Source of the DNA: Dyadobacter bucti
GTDB taxonomy: Bacteria > Bacteroidota > Bacteroidia > Cytophagales > Spirosomataceae
Assembly (NCBI RefSeq): GCF_005869225.1
Contig: NZ_SWFP01000004.1
Span: 656,466-720,465 of the forward strand
Length of the DNA stretch: 64,000 nucleotides
Direction: 5' to 3'
Shown here: positions 1-8,771 of the stretch, piece by piece
Position numbering within the stretch: position 1 is the stretch's first letter
Layout: the number at the start of each line of letters is the position of its first letter
The notes under the pieces: model-generated
Databases searched by the model: none
What the model saw: only the letters and a program-made list of their open reading frames with translations
Told to the model about the DNA's origin: nothing
Program-made: the position numbers and the translations under genes

Positions 1-1737
1 CTGAATGTTGAGCCAGTCTGTAAATTCGTATTTGGCAGAACCCAATGCGATCACGCGGTTCCTTTTTTCAGTTTCAAAAGTCCGGTTGATCGTCCAGTAA
101 GGGTTCATGTAAATACCGGAACTTGCCCAGTATGTTGGTTTGCCATTGGCATCTTCAAACTGCTTGTATTGATTCAAATCTACGCTTCGGGGCGTTTTGT
201 ATAAATTCATCGTTACCGAACTCTCTTCCCCGGAACGTGGCTTGTTATCAATTTTGGAATTAATATAGGTTAACTTGGCGTCTGTGGAGAAGCGTTTAGA
301 GATCTGGGTATTTAACCTTAAATTCAAGGTGTGCCGCATCAGATCATTATTTGGCAGTATTCCCTGGTTGTAGTTATTGGTATAAGACAGATATGTCTGT
401 ACTTTCTCAGAACCCGCCGAAACCCCGACCGAATTGTTGGCAGAGATAGCGTTGCGGTAAAAGTCTTTAATGTTATCCGGAAACGTAACTGACTCAGGGC
501 CCCAGCTCACGCCAGAGTTGGTACTCGCGACACCGCCTGATCCCTGCCCATAAATATTCTGAAACTTTGGAAGCAAAAATGGCGATTCGACCACAACACC
601 TGAATTGACGTCGGCGGAGATCTTGCCTGCCTTCCCTTTTTTGGTCGTAATCATTATCACACCGTTGGCCGCCCGGCTTCCGTAAAGCGCAGATGCCGCA
701 GCACCTTTCAAAATGTTCATGGATTCGATATCGTCCGGATTAATGTTGGCTGCCCCGTCGCTGCCATTGATGCCGCCAAAATCACTTCCTACCTGGTTTC
801 TTACTGTATTGTCGATAGGTACGCCGTCTACTACGAACAATGCGTTATTATTTCCGGTGATAGAGCGGTTTCCGCGTAGTACGACGCGTGTTGCCGACCC
901 CGGCCCGGAAGAGCCCTGGGTGATCACAGCACCAGCCACTTTTCCGGACAGCGTATTTACGAAGTTAGCGTCACGGACATCTGTGAGCTGTTTTCCGTCG
1001 ATCTGCTGGGTAGAGTAGGTGAGTGTCCTGGCATCACGTTCGATGCCCAATGCGGTGACCACTACCTCGCCCAATATTTTTACGTCTTCTGCAAGAGTTA
1101 CATCAATTGTTGTGTTTGCACCAACCACAATTTCCTTGCTGATGTAACCTATTGACGAAAAAACAAGTGTGGCATCATTACCGGGAACAGATATCGAATA
1201 CTTTCCATCAGCGCCTGTACTGGTTCCCGTGGAGGTTCCTTTTACCAGCACATTTGTTCCCGGCACAGGTTCACCTTTCTCATCTTTAACTGTTCCGGTG
1301 ACGTCCTGCACGACGGTCTTGATCGGGACCACAGGCATCACCTCCGCAGGCATTCTTGCCTGGGATACAGGTTTGTTGTTGATAATAATATTGTTGTTGA
1401 TCTGCGTGTAGCCGAGGCCGGTATCTGCCAGGATTGTTTCCAATGCTTCTTTCACAGATTTGTTTTCAAGGGAAACGGATACTTTTTTCTTTTTGTCTAT
1501 TCTTTCAATGCTTGTAATGAACTTGAATTCGCTTTTTTTCTCTATTGCGAGAAATGCTTTCTGAAGAGTAACTTCATGAAGGTGAAGTGAAATCTTCACA
1601 TTATCTACATTCTGCACCGATTTGGAATGTAGGGCATGTGTCGATGTGGTTATCAGCAGAAGAGCTAGCATCAATGCGCAGGCTTTCCATAGCGCGGATG
1701 CGGCTCTGGGAGAATGCCCAGATAGTTTTTTTCTCAT
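1..1737 (-). CDS. SusC/RagA-type TonB-dependent receptor, N-terminal 579 codons (runs off the left edge)
   Basis: Outer-membrane transporter subunit expected to import a glycan or other large nutrient with TonB energy. The reading frame is open from base 1 to an ATG at 1735-1737. In order it shows a membrane-export segment (about residues 18-36), an STN (secretin/TonB short N-terminal) domain near 45-110, a CarboxypepD_reg-like domain near 130-205 and a TonB plug near 215-330. The plug carries the SusC-type stretch GAAASALYGSRAANGVIMITTKK. The STN domain is what a FecR anti-sigma protein senses, and fecR and an ECF sigma gene lie directly upstream in the same direction, so autoregulated transcription is expected. 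The barrel and any SusD partner lie outside the window. Substrate unknown. Confidence 0.93.
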   Translation of the reverse strand, partial: MRKKLSGHSPRAASALWKACALMLALLLITTSTHALHSKSVQNVDNVKISLHLHEVTLQKAFLAIEKKSEFKFITSIERIDKKKKVSVSLENKSVKEALETILADTGLGYTQINNNIIINNKPVSQARMPAEVMPVVPIKTVVQDVTGTVKDEKGEPVPGTNVLVKGTSTGTSTGADGKYSISVPGNDATLVFSSIGYISKEIVVGANTTIDVTLAEDVKILGEVVVTALGIERDARTLTYSTQQIDGKQLTDVRDANFVNTLSGKVAGAVITQGSSGPGSATRVVLRGNRSITGNNNALFVVDGVPIDNTVRNQVGSDFGGINGSDGAANINPDDIESMNILKGAAASALYGSRAANGVIMITTKKGKAGKISADVNSGVVVESPFLLPKFQNIYGQGSGGVASTNSGVSWGPESVTFPDNIKDFYRNAISANNSVGVSAGSEKVQTYLSYTNNYNQGILPNNDLMRHTLNLRLNTQISKRFSTDAKLTYINSKIDNKPRSGEESSVTMNLYKTPRSVDLNQYKQFEDANGKPTYWASSGIYMNPYWTINRTFETEKRNRVIALGSAKYEFTDWLNIQ

Positions 1738-1798
1738 ACGTTCAGGAAAAATTTGGTTTAAAATTAAAATTGAGAAGCCCGCTAAAAGTGATCGTCTT

Positions 1799-2830
1799 TT
1801 ATCTGCAAACTCCTCCCAGGATCGTGACCTGGTTTTCTTTGATATTGTAACGGAATGAATTTGAGATACTTAATAATTTTAATACGTCATTCAGGACGGC
1901 ACCTTCATTGAAACTGGCCATTACCCGGCAATCGCTTAGACTTTTGTTTTGTAAGTCAATTTTTACCCCAAACTCCTTTTCAAGCCGGACAATCACTTCT
2001 GTGTACGTATTATTCCTGAAAACGAGCTGCTCTCTGCGCCAGGCACCAATATCATATGTGCTAACGATGTCAATATACGTTTCATCCTTTTGAGTGTTGA
2101 TCACCAGCTCCTGCCGGGGGGTCAGTTGTGTTATCCGGATCGGCTCATCCGCCCCGATTTCCTTGCTTACCTCGACTTTGCCAGTTGCAACGGATACTGA
2201 AGCGGTTTGCTGGTACCGGTATGCTTTTACATTAAACGATGTGCCCAATACTCTTGTCGACACCTTATTGCTCCTCACGATAAACGGTTTCTGAGGGTTA
2301 GGGACAACTTCAAAAAACGCTTCGCCTTCAATTAATACCTCGCGGGTTTCACCCGAAAATGCCTTTGGAAATCCGATTTTACTGTTTTCGTTTAGCCATA
2401 CTTTTGAACCGTCGGGAAGGGAGAAGCTGATCACTTCATCCTGTCCGCTCGTCTTTTCGAGATAGGCCGTACGGTCGGTTTTTCCTATACCGGTATTTTG
2501 GTTAAAATACAAATAACTGAACCCGATCAGCAACAAAATACCTGCTGCGGCCAGCCAGGAGCTTATTTTTATCAATTTTACCGGTCTTTCAAAAGGCTCT
2601 GCCGGATCTTCTGCGGCTTCCGAAATCTTAGTATGAAGCTTTCCCAGGCCACGTTCAGCGCTGAACGCAATATCCGGCTCCGACTGCCGCTCCCATGCAG
2701 CTTTTATTTCCTCGAAAAGTATGCGGTTGTCGATTTCTTCCAGCCACCATTCGATTGTCAGCTTTTCTTCCGGGCTGCATTCGCCAGCTAAATATTTGGC
2801 GATCAAAGGCCATGGTGCGTTATCCGACAT
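1799..2830 (-). CDS. FecR family anti-sigma factor
   Basis: Inner-membrane regulator that holds the ECF sigma factor until the STN domain of the partner receptor signals. The 343-residue protein has a cytoplasmic N-terminal part of about 90 residues, one membrane helix near residues 90-110 (SSWLAAAGILLLIGFSYLYF), a FecR domain (about 125-235, with SFSLPDGSKVWLNENSKI) and a C-terminal DUF4974-like domain (about 270-340). The length and domain order are usual for Bacteroidota FecR proteins. It sits 69 bp after the sigma gene and 61 bp before the SusC-like receptor, forming the standard sigma-FecR-receptor cassette. Confidence 0.95.
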   Translation of the reverse strand: MSDNAPWPLIAKYLAGECSPEEKLTIEWWLEEIDNRILFEEIKAAWERQSEPDIAFSAERGLGKLHTKISEAAEDPAEPFERPVKLIKISSWLAAAGILLLIGFSYLYFNQNTGIGKTDRTAYLEKTSGQDEVISFSLPDGSKVWLNENSKIGFPKAFSGETREVLIEGEAFFEVVPNPQKPFIVRSNKVSTRVLGTSFNVKAYRYQQTASVSVATGKVEVSKEIGADEPIRITQLTPRQELVINTQKDETYIDIVSTYDIGAWRREQLVFRNNTYTEVIVRLEKEFGVKIDLQNKSLSDCRVMASFNEGAVLNDVLKLLSISNSFRYNIKENQVTILGGVCR

Positions 2831-2899
2831 GTATTTGGGTGCTTTCTGATGTTAGGACAAATAAAAAATGGGGATACCCCCATCCGGTCAGTATATTTT

Positions 2900-3442
2900 T
2901 TATAACTGATAAGTTTTTTGCAGAACTTTTAATTGCTTTATCGCTTTGCCCATTTGATTTTCTACGGTCTTGGCCGAGAGGGAAAGGATCTCTGCAATTT
3001 CGTTGTAAGTAAAACCTTCGAAGCGGTTTAGCTGGAAAATGGCCTTTCTTTTCTGGGGAAGAAAATTGATAAGGTCTGTGATCCGGGATTCCAGCTCATG
3101 GTATATAAGCTCAGCTTCCGGACCGGGAGTATTTTCAATAAAATCTTCATTGAGCTCTTCCATGACATGTTTTTCCTGTTTCATGTAGTTAATGGAAGTA
3201 TGCCGGGTAGCGGTAAAAAGATAGGCACGGAGGTTTTTTTCAACCTGGATCTCCTGTCTTTTTTCCCATATTCTAAAAAAAACATCGGCGACTATTTCTT
3301 CGGAAAGGTCTTTGCGGTTGGTCAGATAGCAGGCAAAGCGGCAGAGCGAGTAGTAGTATTTCTTAAAAAGAGAATCCAAAGCACGATTATCTCCCTGCTT
3401 GATCAGCGAGATTAGCATTAAGTCGTTCTGGCCGTTGTTCAT
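2900..3442 (-). CDS. ECF RNA polymerase sigma factor (FecI/RpoE type)
   Basis: Alternative sigma factor of 180 residues expected to transcribe the downstream receptor locus. Region 2 is visible at about residues 25-95 (LFKKYYYSLCRFACYLT, DVFFRIWEKR) and region 4 at about 125-175, with a helix-turn-helix GFTYNEIAEILSLSAKTVEN. There is no extra C-terminal extension. The gene is first in the sigma-fecR-receptor cassette and all three genes point the same way. Which of the neighbouring promoters it recognises cannot be told from the sequence. Confidence 0.95.
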   Translation of the reverse strand: MNNGQNDLMLISLIKQGDNRALDSLFKKYYYSLCRFACYLTNRKDLSEEIVADVFFRIWEKRQEIQVEKNLRAYLFTATRHTSINYMKQEKHVMEELNEDFIENTPGPEAELIYHELESRITDLINFLPQKRKAIFQLNRFEGFTYNEIAEILSLSAKTVENQMGKAIKQLKVLQKTYQL

Positions 3443-3736
3443 AAACTTTTACTAATCCTTAAAAACGATGTCAGATATTTTTGGAAATACTGTCCACTAA
3501 ATATTTCATTTGCCAGGAGTGCGATTGATGTTTCAAAATGATTCGGGACAATATAACCGGAAATTAAAAAAGTAATATTTAATTCTGTCCTTTTGATGTT
3601 ATAGAGAATAATGAATCAAGAATCCCTAAAATTAGAAAAGTAAATGGAAATTAACGCAAATCGCTGAAAATATTGTTTCACCAATACTTTCAGCGATTTG
3701 ACGTATGCCGGGGAAGGCGATAAAAGGCTTGTCGAA
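3443..3736. other. AT-rich intergenic region containing one long hairpin
   Basis: No credible coding frame was seen between the sigma gene and the lactonase-fold gene. It should hold the sigma-gene promoter on the minus strand. A near-perfect inverted repeat lies at its right end (3657-3700, listed separately). Confidence 0.6.
3657..3700. terminator. Long inverted repeat, possible terminator of the lactonase-fold gene
   Basis: The arms CAAATCGCTGAAA and TTTCAGCGATTTG pair perfectly and extend through TATTG/CAATA with one bulged position, around a short TTTCAC loop. It lies 37 bp past the stop codon of the minus-strand lactonase-fold gene, where a terminator would be expected, but there is no clear U-run on either strand. 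A regulatory hairpin is an alternative. Confidence 0.4.
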
Positions 3737-4840
3737 TTATTTGAGGAAAAGCTGTTTAACACAAACGGGCGTAGGTACACTGATCTCTTTCCCGGTATAA
3801 GTCAATTGTCCGGTTGCTGCGTTCCTCTTGAAAAACACAACATTATCACTGTCTTTGTTGGTAACAATAGCCAGCTCGCCTTTTTCATCGATCAGGAAAT
3901 TGCGGGGATGTTTGCCATGTGTTTCAGCATGTCCGGCAATGGTCAACTTTCCGGTTTTGGCGTCAACTCCGTAAATAGCAAGGCTTTCGTGCCCACGGTT
4001 AGACGCATAAATGAACTTCCCATCCGGTGAAAAATGAATGTCTGCGGCAAAGCTTTTGCTTTTGAAATCGGATGGAAGCATGGTGATTCTTTCCAATGGA
4101 ACAAGCGCGCCGGTATTTTTCACGATCTGGAAAGAGTTGACGTGAGAAGATAGCTCGCAGGCGGAATAACCGAAATTTCCGTTAGGATGAATGGCAAAAT
4201 GGCGTGGCCCGTCGCCGGCTTTTACTTCAACGTAAGGCACGGTTCCAGGAGTCAGTTTGCCTGTTTTCTGGTCTACCGCATATACCATAATTTTATCAAT
4301 ACCCAGATCCGATGCATAAATAAATTTCCCGTCAGCAGATGGAATAATCGAGTGCATGTGCGGTTTCTGGCCCGGTGCGCCTTTGTCCTGAATTGAATCT
4401 GCTGCTGCACCAATGCTGCCATCTTTGTTAAGCAGATATACCCCCAATTGGCCACTTCCGTAATTGGAAACGAATAAAAATTTACCTTTCGGGTCTACGC
4501 TTACATGGCACGGGCCGCGACCAAGAGAAGGCTGAGAATTGATGGCGGTCAGCTTTCCGGTAGCCTGGTCGATAGCGTAGGAAGACACTGTTGCGTTTCC
4601 TTCATTGGCAGTGTAAAGGAATTTTTTGTTCGGGTGAAATTCAAGGAATGAAGGGCTTATTTTGCTGGTTATGACCTGTAACTCCTTGTAGGAAAGATTC
4701 TTCCTGTCGAATTCGTATACATAGATACCTTCACCTTTCTGGGTGTATGTGCCCACATACAGTATCTCTTTGGAGCTTTTTTGTGCAAATGTCATGATCG
4801 CGGATAGCAAACAGCATAATGTAACAATTGTTTTCTTCAT
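3737..4840 (-). CDS. Secreted lactonase-fold seven-bladed beta-propeller protein (6-phosphogluconolactonase-like family)
   Basis: Member of the PF10282 lactonase family, whose characterised members include 6-phosphogluconolactonase and muconate cycloisomerising enzymes. The substrate here is unknown. I start it at the ATG at 4838-4840 because MKKTIVTLCCLLSAIMTFAQ is a typical signal peptide; an in-frame start 23 codons upstream would be read out of the adjacent tandem repeat. Repeated blade motifs are visible, such as VSVDPKGKFLFVSNYGSGQL, FAIHPNGNFGYSACELSS and IHFSPDGKFIYASNRGHES. Length (367 aa) is usual for the family. Being exported, it is unlikely to serve the cytoplasmic pentose-phosphate pathway. 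Confidence 0.9.
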   Translation of the reverse strand: MKKTIVTLCCLLSAIMTFAQKSSKEILYVGTYTQKGEGIYVYEFDRKNLSYKELQVITSKISPSFLEFHPNKKFLYTANEGNATVSSYAIDQATGKLTAINSQPSLGRGPCHVSVDPKGKFLFVSNYGSGQLGVYLLNKDGSIGAAADSIQDKGAPGQKPHMHSIIPSADGKFIYASDLGIDKIMVYAVDQKTGKLTPGTVPYVEVKAGDGPRHFAIHPNGNFGYSACELSSHVNSFQIVKNTGALVPLERITMLPSDFKSKSFAADIHFSPDGKFIYASNRGHESLAIYGVDAKTGKLTIAGHAETHGKHPRNFLIDEKGELAIVTNKDSDNVVFFKRNAATGQLTYTGKEISVPTPVCVKQLFLK

Positions 4841-4844
4841 AAAT

Positions 4845-5340
4845 GGGTAGCCCTGCCTGGGCATGTTTAGATGATTGATAATGGATAACAGGTAGCCCCT
4901 CCGGGGCAAATTATACTGCCTTTAAGTAACGTTTTTTTGAGTAATGGGTAGTATGGTGCCTTTAAGTAACGTTTTTTGAGTAATGGGTAGCCCCTCTGGG
5001 GCAGCGTATGGTGCATTTAAGTAGCGTTTTTTTTTGAGTAATGGGTAGCCCCTCGGGGGCAGAATATGGTGCCAGTAAGTAATGTTTTTTGAGTGATGGG
5101 TAGCCCCTCGGGGGCAGCGTATGGTGCCTTTAAGTAATGGTTTTTGAATAATGGGTAGCCCCTCTGGGGCAGAATATTGTGCCAGTAAGTAATGTTTTTT
5201 GAGTAATGGGTAGCCCCTCTGGGGCAGAATATGGTGCCTTTAAGTAACGTTTTTTTGAGTAATGGGTAGCCCCTCTGGGGCAGCGTTTAATGCATATAAG
5301 CAACGTTTTATGAGCAATAGGTAGCGCTAAAGAGCAATTG
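4845..5340. repeat. About ten tandem copies of a ~55-bp repeat with a GGGTAGCCCC/GGGGC palindromic core
   Basis: Units begin GGGTAGCCCCTCNGGGGCAG and continue TATGGTGCCTTTAAGTAACG then a T-run and GAGTAAT. Unit starts are seen at 4845 (degenerate), 4890, 4945 (core deleted), 4985, 5043, 5098, 5153, 5208, 5264 and 5319 (degenerate), giving a period of 55-58 bp. Copies differ mainly in the palindrome centre (TCT/TCG/TCC), in CTTTAAG versus CAGTAAG and in T-run length. Translating it gives low-complexity frames (PRGATHYSK, APEGLPITQ) that I take as spurious. It lies between the lactonase-fold gene and a CBM9-like gene. Confidence 0.9.
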
Positions 5341-5353
5341 TTTGACAACCCGT

Positions 5354-5432
5354 ATATTTGCCCCGGAGGGGCTACCCAATACTAGCAAAAATGTGTTTAG
5401 GGGATTGTTTTTGCCCCGGCGGGGCTACCCAT
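5354..5432. repeat. Two inverted copies of the repeat core
   Basis: TTGCCCCGGAGGGGCTACCC near 5358-5377 and TTGCCCCGGCGGGGCTACCC near 5411-5430 are the reverse complement of the tandem-repeat core GGGTAGCCCCTCCGGGGCA. They are about 53 bp apart, the same spacing as the tandem array but in the opposite orientation, and end just before the stop codon of the CBM9-like gene. The palindromes could form GC-rich hairpins. Confidence 0.8.
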
Positions 5433-5446
5433 AATTTTGCAAAATG

Positions 5447-6187
5447 CTATTCGAAAACCAGCGTACCGAATTTCTGGAATTCATGAAAGCTGCCGGCGGT
5501 TTTCTGCCACGAATAATATGCCGTTTCTGAATCATAATCGATCCTGTAAAAATTCCCCCTCCATTTTTCCCCTGATTTCGGGGCACCGCCCACAATCGGG
5601 TTCATAAGGTTAAAAGGAATAAAAAACTCAGCTTTCCAGCCTTCTACTGCTGCCATGCTTTTCTTTTGTCCTCCCTGGACGCTGGTTGCATGCTGCACCT
5701 TGTTACGGTCGTCGTAATGCCATGGTTTCCAGCCCTGTGCCCTTCCTTTAATATTCGGCACCAGAATGGCAAGTTCGTAATCGAGAGGTGAAATCTCATA
5801 TTCCAGATAAATGGGAACGGAAGTATCCGGCCATAAAAACACTTCGACTACATCCTCTTTGAACAAGGCACCAAAATCTTCGAGAATTGTGGAGGTGAGT
5901 TTTTGGTCGGTACAATCAAAAAGGAAGTACATGCCTTTGTCGGAGTACATGATCTTTACCTTGGTAGGAAAAGCTTTACCGGCGGAAGCCTGTCGGGGGC
6001 CCTTCTGAACGGTGATATCGAACCACTTTGCAGCTGCCCAGTTTGAAGCAGTGCCTTCTCCGTTTACTTTGAAATCTGTTGTTTTTTTAACGACAAGAGA
6101 AGAGTCTGGGACCGGGGCCGCGTTAGACTGGGCAGAAACGATGGCCGCTGCCAAAAGAACAAAGCGGATAGCGAGTTTTTGGAACAT
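5447..6187 (-). CDS. Secreted carbohydrate-binding family 9-like protein
   Basis: A 246-residue exported protein with an N-terminal signal peptide (about residues 1-23, ending SNAAP) followed by a single CBM9-like beta-sandwich domain. Typical features are WAAAKWFDITVQKG near residue 50, VKIMYSDKGMYFLFDCTDQK near 95-115, EDVVEVFLWPD near 133-143 and YLEYEISPLDYELAILVPN. No catalytic domain is attached. It is expected to bind sugars in the periplasm or at the cell surface. Its downstream end abuts the palindromic repeat array. Confidence 0.85.
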   Translation of the reverse strand: MFQKLAIRFVLLAAAIVSAQSNAAPVPDSSLVVKKTTDFKVNGEGTASNWAAAKWFDITVQKGPRQASAGKAFPTKVKIMYSDKGMYFLFDCTDQKLTSTILEDFGALFKEDVVEVFLWPDTSVPIYLEYEISPLDYELAILVPNIKGRAQGWKPWHYDDRNKVQHATSVQGGQKKSMAAVEGWKAEFFIPFNLMNPIVGGAPKSGEKWRGNFYRIDYDSETAYYSWQKTAGSFHEFQKFGTLVFE

Positions 6188-6550
6188 TTATATGACGGGT
6201 TAAGGAATGAAAACGGAATGATTGGTCAGGTACGGGCAGTTGTTGTCAAGGATATTCAATTATAGGTCATGCGTGTTCAGGTGTTGTGGATGGTCGCCAA
6301 ATGGGCATCTGCTTTGCTTTTTGCAATGCAGGCTGAGTTTCGCGCTTGATCTGATTTTTTTGGAAATGCGGAGTCGATTTCCTGCGGCAATTTCATTAGG
6401 TTTTTACAGATTACAAAACATTATTTTTCGGGCTGGCTGAATTGGCATCAGGACCTTTTCGAAAATATCCGCCCCGGTTGTCACCTTTTGGAACGATTAT
6501 TTAAATATTTCCGGGGAATTGAAGTTAGTAACCTTTAAACTTTAAATGTT
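6188..6550. other. Intergenic region, nothing recognised
   Basis: The 363 bp between the divergent CBM9-like gene and the 59-aa plus-strand gene hold no credible coding frame, repeat or RNA that I can recognise. Promoters for both flanking genes should lie here, but I saw no convincing TTG/TAnnTTTG pair. Confidence 0.5.
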
Positions 6551-6730
6551 ATGAGACGCGAAAGAGGAGAGCCAGCAATAGCTACAACTAGTAAGCCGAT
6601 TATCGAACCACCCGTTTTTCCCAGTTTTCCGGAAAATACCCAGAAAACACGACCAGTAGCCGAAGATCCGGATCTGGTCAGAAAAGAGAACACGGACGAT
6701 AATCCTGAGGAGGGAAATGAAGAAGATTAG
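6551..6730 (+). CDS. Small acidic hypothetical protein (59 aa)
   Basis: ATG at 6551 to TAG at 6728-6730 encodes a hydrophilic 59-residue protein: a basic start (MRRERGEP), a Pro/Thr-rich middle (KPIIEPPVFPSFPENTQ) and an acidic tail (DDNPEEGNEED). No domain is recognised and it looks intrinsically disordered. A strong hairpin terminator follows 43 bp downstream, which supports a separate short transcript. Coding status is an inference from the clean frame and the terminator. Confidence 0.5.
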   Translation: MRRERGEPAIATTSKPIIEPPVFPSFPENTQKTRPVAEDPDLVRKENTDDNPEEGNEED

Positions 6731-6772
6731 GTTTTTTAAACCTGTTTTTATTTGTTGACATACACTATTTAT

Positions 6773-6813
6773 AAAAGCCTTTCGGATGTTTTTCCGAAGG
6801 GCTTTTTGTTTTT
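6773..6813 (+). terminator. Rho-independent terminator after the 59-aa gene
   Basis: AAAAGCCTTTCGGA and TCCGAAGGGCTTTT form a 14-bp stem with one wobble pair around a TGTTTT loop, followed by TGTTTTT. It lies between the small gene and the transporter. Confidence 0.8.
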
Positions 6814-6882
6814 CAATGAGTAATGAAATGTCCCTTCTGTCTTATTCTGCTATTATTCCAAATTCCTCACCTTTATTTACCA

Positions 6883-8415
6883 ATGAGTTCTTCCGATAAA
6901 AATGTTACCCAAAGCATTACCCAGGTAATTGCAGCATCCTCCCTTGGTACTTTAATTGAATGGTATGATTTCTACATTTTTGGCAGTCTTGCGGTCATAA
7001 TTGGACAGCAGCTATTCCCCAGTGATGCCGGTGCTTCCGCGCTCATTAATACCCTCGCCATCTTTGCGGCAGGTTTCATTGTCCGGCCTTTCGGGGCATT
7101 GGTCTTCGGTCGGCTTGGCGATCTTATCGGCAGGAAATATACCTTTTTGCTGACCCTGGTTTTGATGGGCGGCTCCACTTTTCTGATCGGGCTGATTCCT
7201 TCGTATTCCAGTATCGGCTATGCAGCTCCGATCCTCGTTCTGATCCTGCGCCTGGTGCAGGGCTTAGCTCTCGGAGGAGAATATGGGGGCGCTGCTACCT
7301 ATGTGGCCGAGCATGCGCCGGTTGGGAAAAGAGGTTTTTTTACAAGCTGGATCCAGACTACCGCAACATTGGGTTTGTTTCTGTCGCTGGGTATTATTGT
7401 CCTCACCAAAAATACAATAGGGGCGGAAGCTTTCGCTGACTGGGGCTGGCGGATCCCCTTTCTGGTTTCGATCTTGCTGGTAGGCGTGTCCATTTATATA
7501 CGGATGAAAATGCATGAGTCGCCGGTTTTTACCAAACTGAAATCGGAGGGGAAAATATCTTCAAACCCTTTGAAGGAGAGTTTCCAGAAAAAAGCAAATT
7601 TCAAAATGGTACTGCTGGCTTTGTTTGGCGCTACGATGGGACAGGGGGTGATCTGGTATACCGGCCAGTTTTATGCGCAGTCCTTTCTGGAAAACACCTG
7701 CAAGCTTGATTTTAATGAATCGAGGTACGTTCTTCTGTGGGCGATCCTTTTTGCCACACCGTTTTTTGTGGTATTCGGATCGTGGAGTGATAAAGTCGGC
7801 AGGAAGTGGATCATGCTTGTGGGTATGCTGCTGGGGGTGATATGCTACCGTCCCATTTATCAGTATTTTATTGACGCTACCAATGTAAAGGAATTAGAGA
7901 AAACGGAATTGCTTACGAGCTCGGTCCCGGTTGTCGAAAGGGGGCTCGTCAGTGGGAAACAGGATTCCCTGATTACTACAACGACACTGAAAACCTTGAA
8001 TAACGGTATGACTTTTAAGGAAGCTAAAGTTGTAATAATTCCGGAAGATGTTCTTGTGCCTGTGAAGGAAGAAACGGTTATTAAAGATGTGACCTTATCC
8101 GGTTCAACTTATGTGACGATCATATTCCTGGTCTTTTTCCAGGTATTGTTGGTAACAATGGTTTACGGTCCTATTGCTGCATTTTTGGTTGAGCTTTTCC
8201 CGACACAAATCCGTTACACGTCGATGTCGCTGCCGTATCATATTGGAAATGGCGTTTTTGGTGGACTGGTACCGTTTATTGCAACGCTTGTGGCTTCGTT
8301 TAGCGGATCTACTCCTTTGTCAGGGCTATGGTATCCGATCGGGATTGCGGCCTTGTCATTTGTTATCGGGGCAATTTATATCGATAATAAAGGCGATAGC
8401 AATGTGATGGATTAG
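6883..8415 (+). CDS. MFS transporter of the metabolite:H+ symporter (MHS) family
   Basis: Inner-membrane proton symporter, probably for a small organic or amino acid (the family includes ProP, ShiA and KgtP). I start it at MSSSDKNV (6883) rather than an ATG 20 codons upstream. The MHS signature GTLIEWYDFYIFGSLA is near residues 22-37, and the loop-2/3 motif GRLGDLIGRKYTF near 80-92. An unusual soluble segment of about 90 residues (about 325-410, rich in Lys, Glu, Thr and Val) interrupts the C-terminal half between WIMLVGMLLGVICYRPIYQ and TYVTIIFLVFFQVLLV. A small membrane protein and a thiolase follow on the same strand. Confidence 0.9.
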   Translation: MSSSDKNVTQSITQVIAASSLGTLIEWYDFYIFGSLAVIIGQQLFPSDAGASALINTLAIFAAGFIVRPFGALVFGRLGDLIGRKYTFLLTLVLMGGSTFLIGLIPSYSSIGYAAPILVLILRLVQGLALGGEYGGAATYVAEHAPVGKRGFFTSWIQTTATLGLFLSLGIIVLTKNTIGAEAFADWGWRIPFLVSILLVGVSIYIRMKMHESPVFTKLKSEGKISSNPLKESFQKKANFKMVLLALFGATMGQGVIWYTGQFYAQSFLENTCKLDFNESRYVLLWAILFATPFFVVFGSWSDKVGRKWIMLVGMLLGVICYRPIYQYFIDATNVKELEKTELLTSSVPVVERGLVSGKQDSLITTTTLKTLNNGMTFKEAKVVIIPEDVLVPVKEETVIKDVTLSGSTYVTIIFLVFFQVLLVTMVYGPIAAFLVELFPTQIRYTSMSLPYHIGNGVFGGLVPFIATLVASFSGSTPLSGLWYPIGIAALSFVIGAIYIDNKGDSNVMD

Positions 8416-8478
8416 CAGGCGATAATTTTTTCGCCAACATATTTTTAGCTTTCAAAAAATAAAATTTTTCCAAGAACA

Positions 8479-8733
8479 ATGAGCGGATTAAAAAAGATAC
8501 TGGGACTACTCTGGATGCTCCTGGCGCCAGTGATCATTTTGTTTTTATTTATGCAGGCCATCGACAAGATCGCCGGGGCTGCCGAGGGAATTGCCAGGAC
8601 CAACACGACACTTCAGTGGTCCATTATCATCCTGATTTTCATTCCGATCTGCGCTGGTCTGGCGATTTTCGGATTTTATGCCTGGAAAGGCGAGTATGAC
8701 CATTTGCCTGAAAGTTCAGCGGATCTCGAATAA
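8479..8733 (+). CDS. Small two-helix membrane protein (DUF6814-like)
   Basis: 84-residue protein with two hydrophobic helices (about residues 9-28, WMLLAPVIILFLFMQAI, and 46-68, WSIIILIFIPICAGLAIFGF) and a short acidic tail. From memory, similar small proteins accompany MHS-family transporters in Bacteroidota (DUF6814). It lies 63 bp after the transporter and may be an accessory subunit. Function not established. Confidence 0.7.
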   Translation: MSGLKKILGLLWMLLAPVIILFLFMQAIDKIAGAAEGIARTNTTLQWSIIILIFIPICAGLAIFGFYAWKGEYDHLPESSADLE

Positions 8734-8771
8734 TAGTTTCTATTTTTGGTTTTCAACCGCGAAGCCAGTTC

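Noticed and set aside
3737..4840. Cytoplasmic 6-phosphogluconolactonase (pgl)
   Set aside because: The protein has a clear signal peptide and no pentose-phosphate neighbours, so only the fold family is claimed.
4845..5340. CRISPR array
   Set aside because: Units are contiguous repeats of the same sequence without unique spacers, and no cas gene is nearby.
5130..5348. A 72-residue minus-strand frame through the 55-bp repeats (PRGATHYSK-type peptides)
   Set aside because: It follows the period of the tandem DNA repeat, has no domain, and the palindrome explains the sequence better than coding does.
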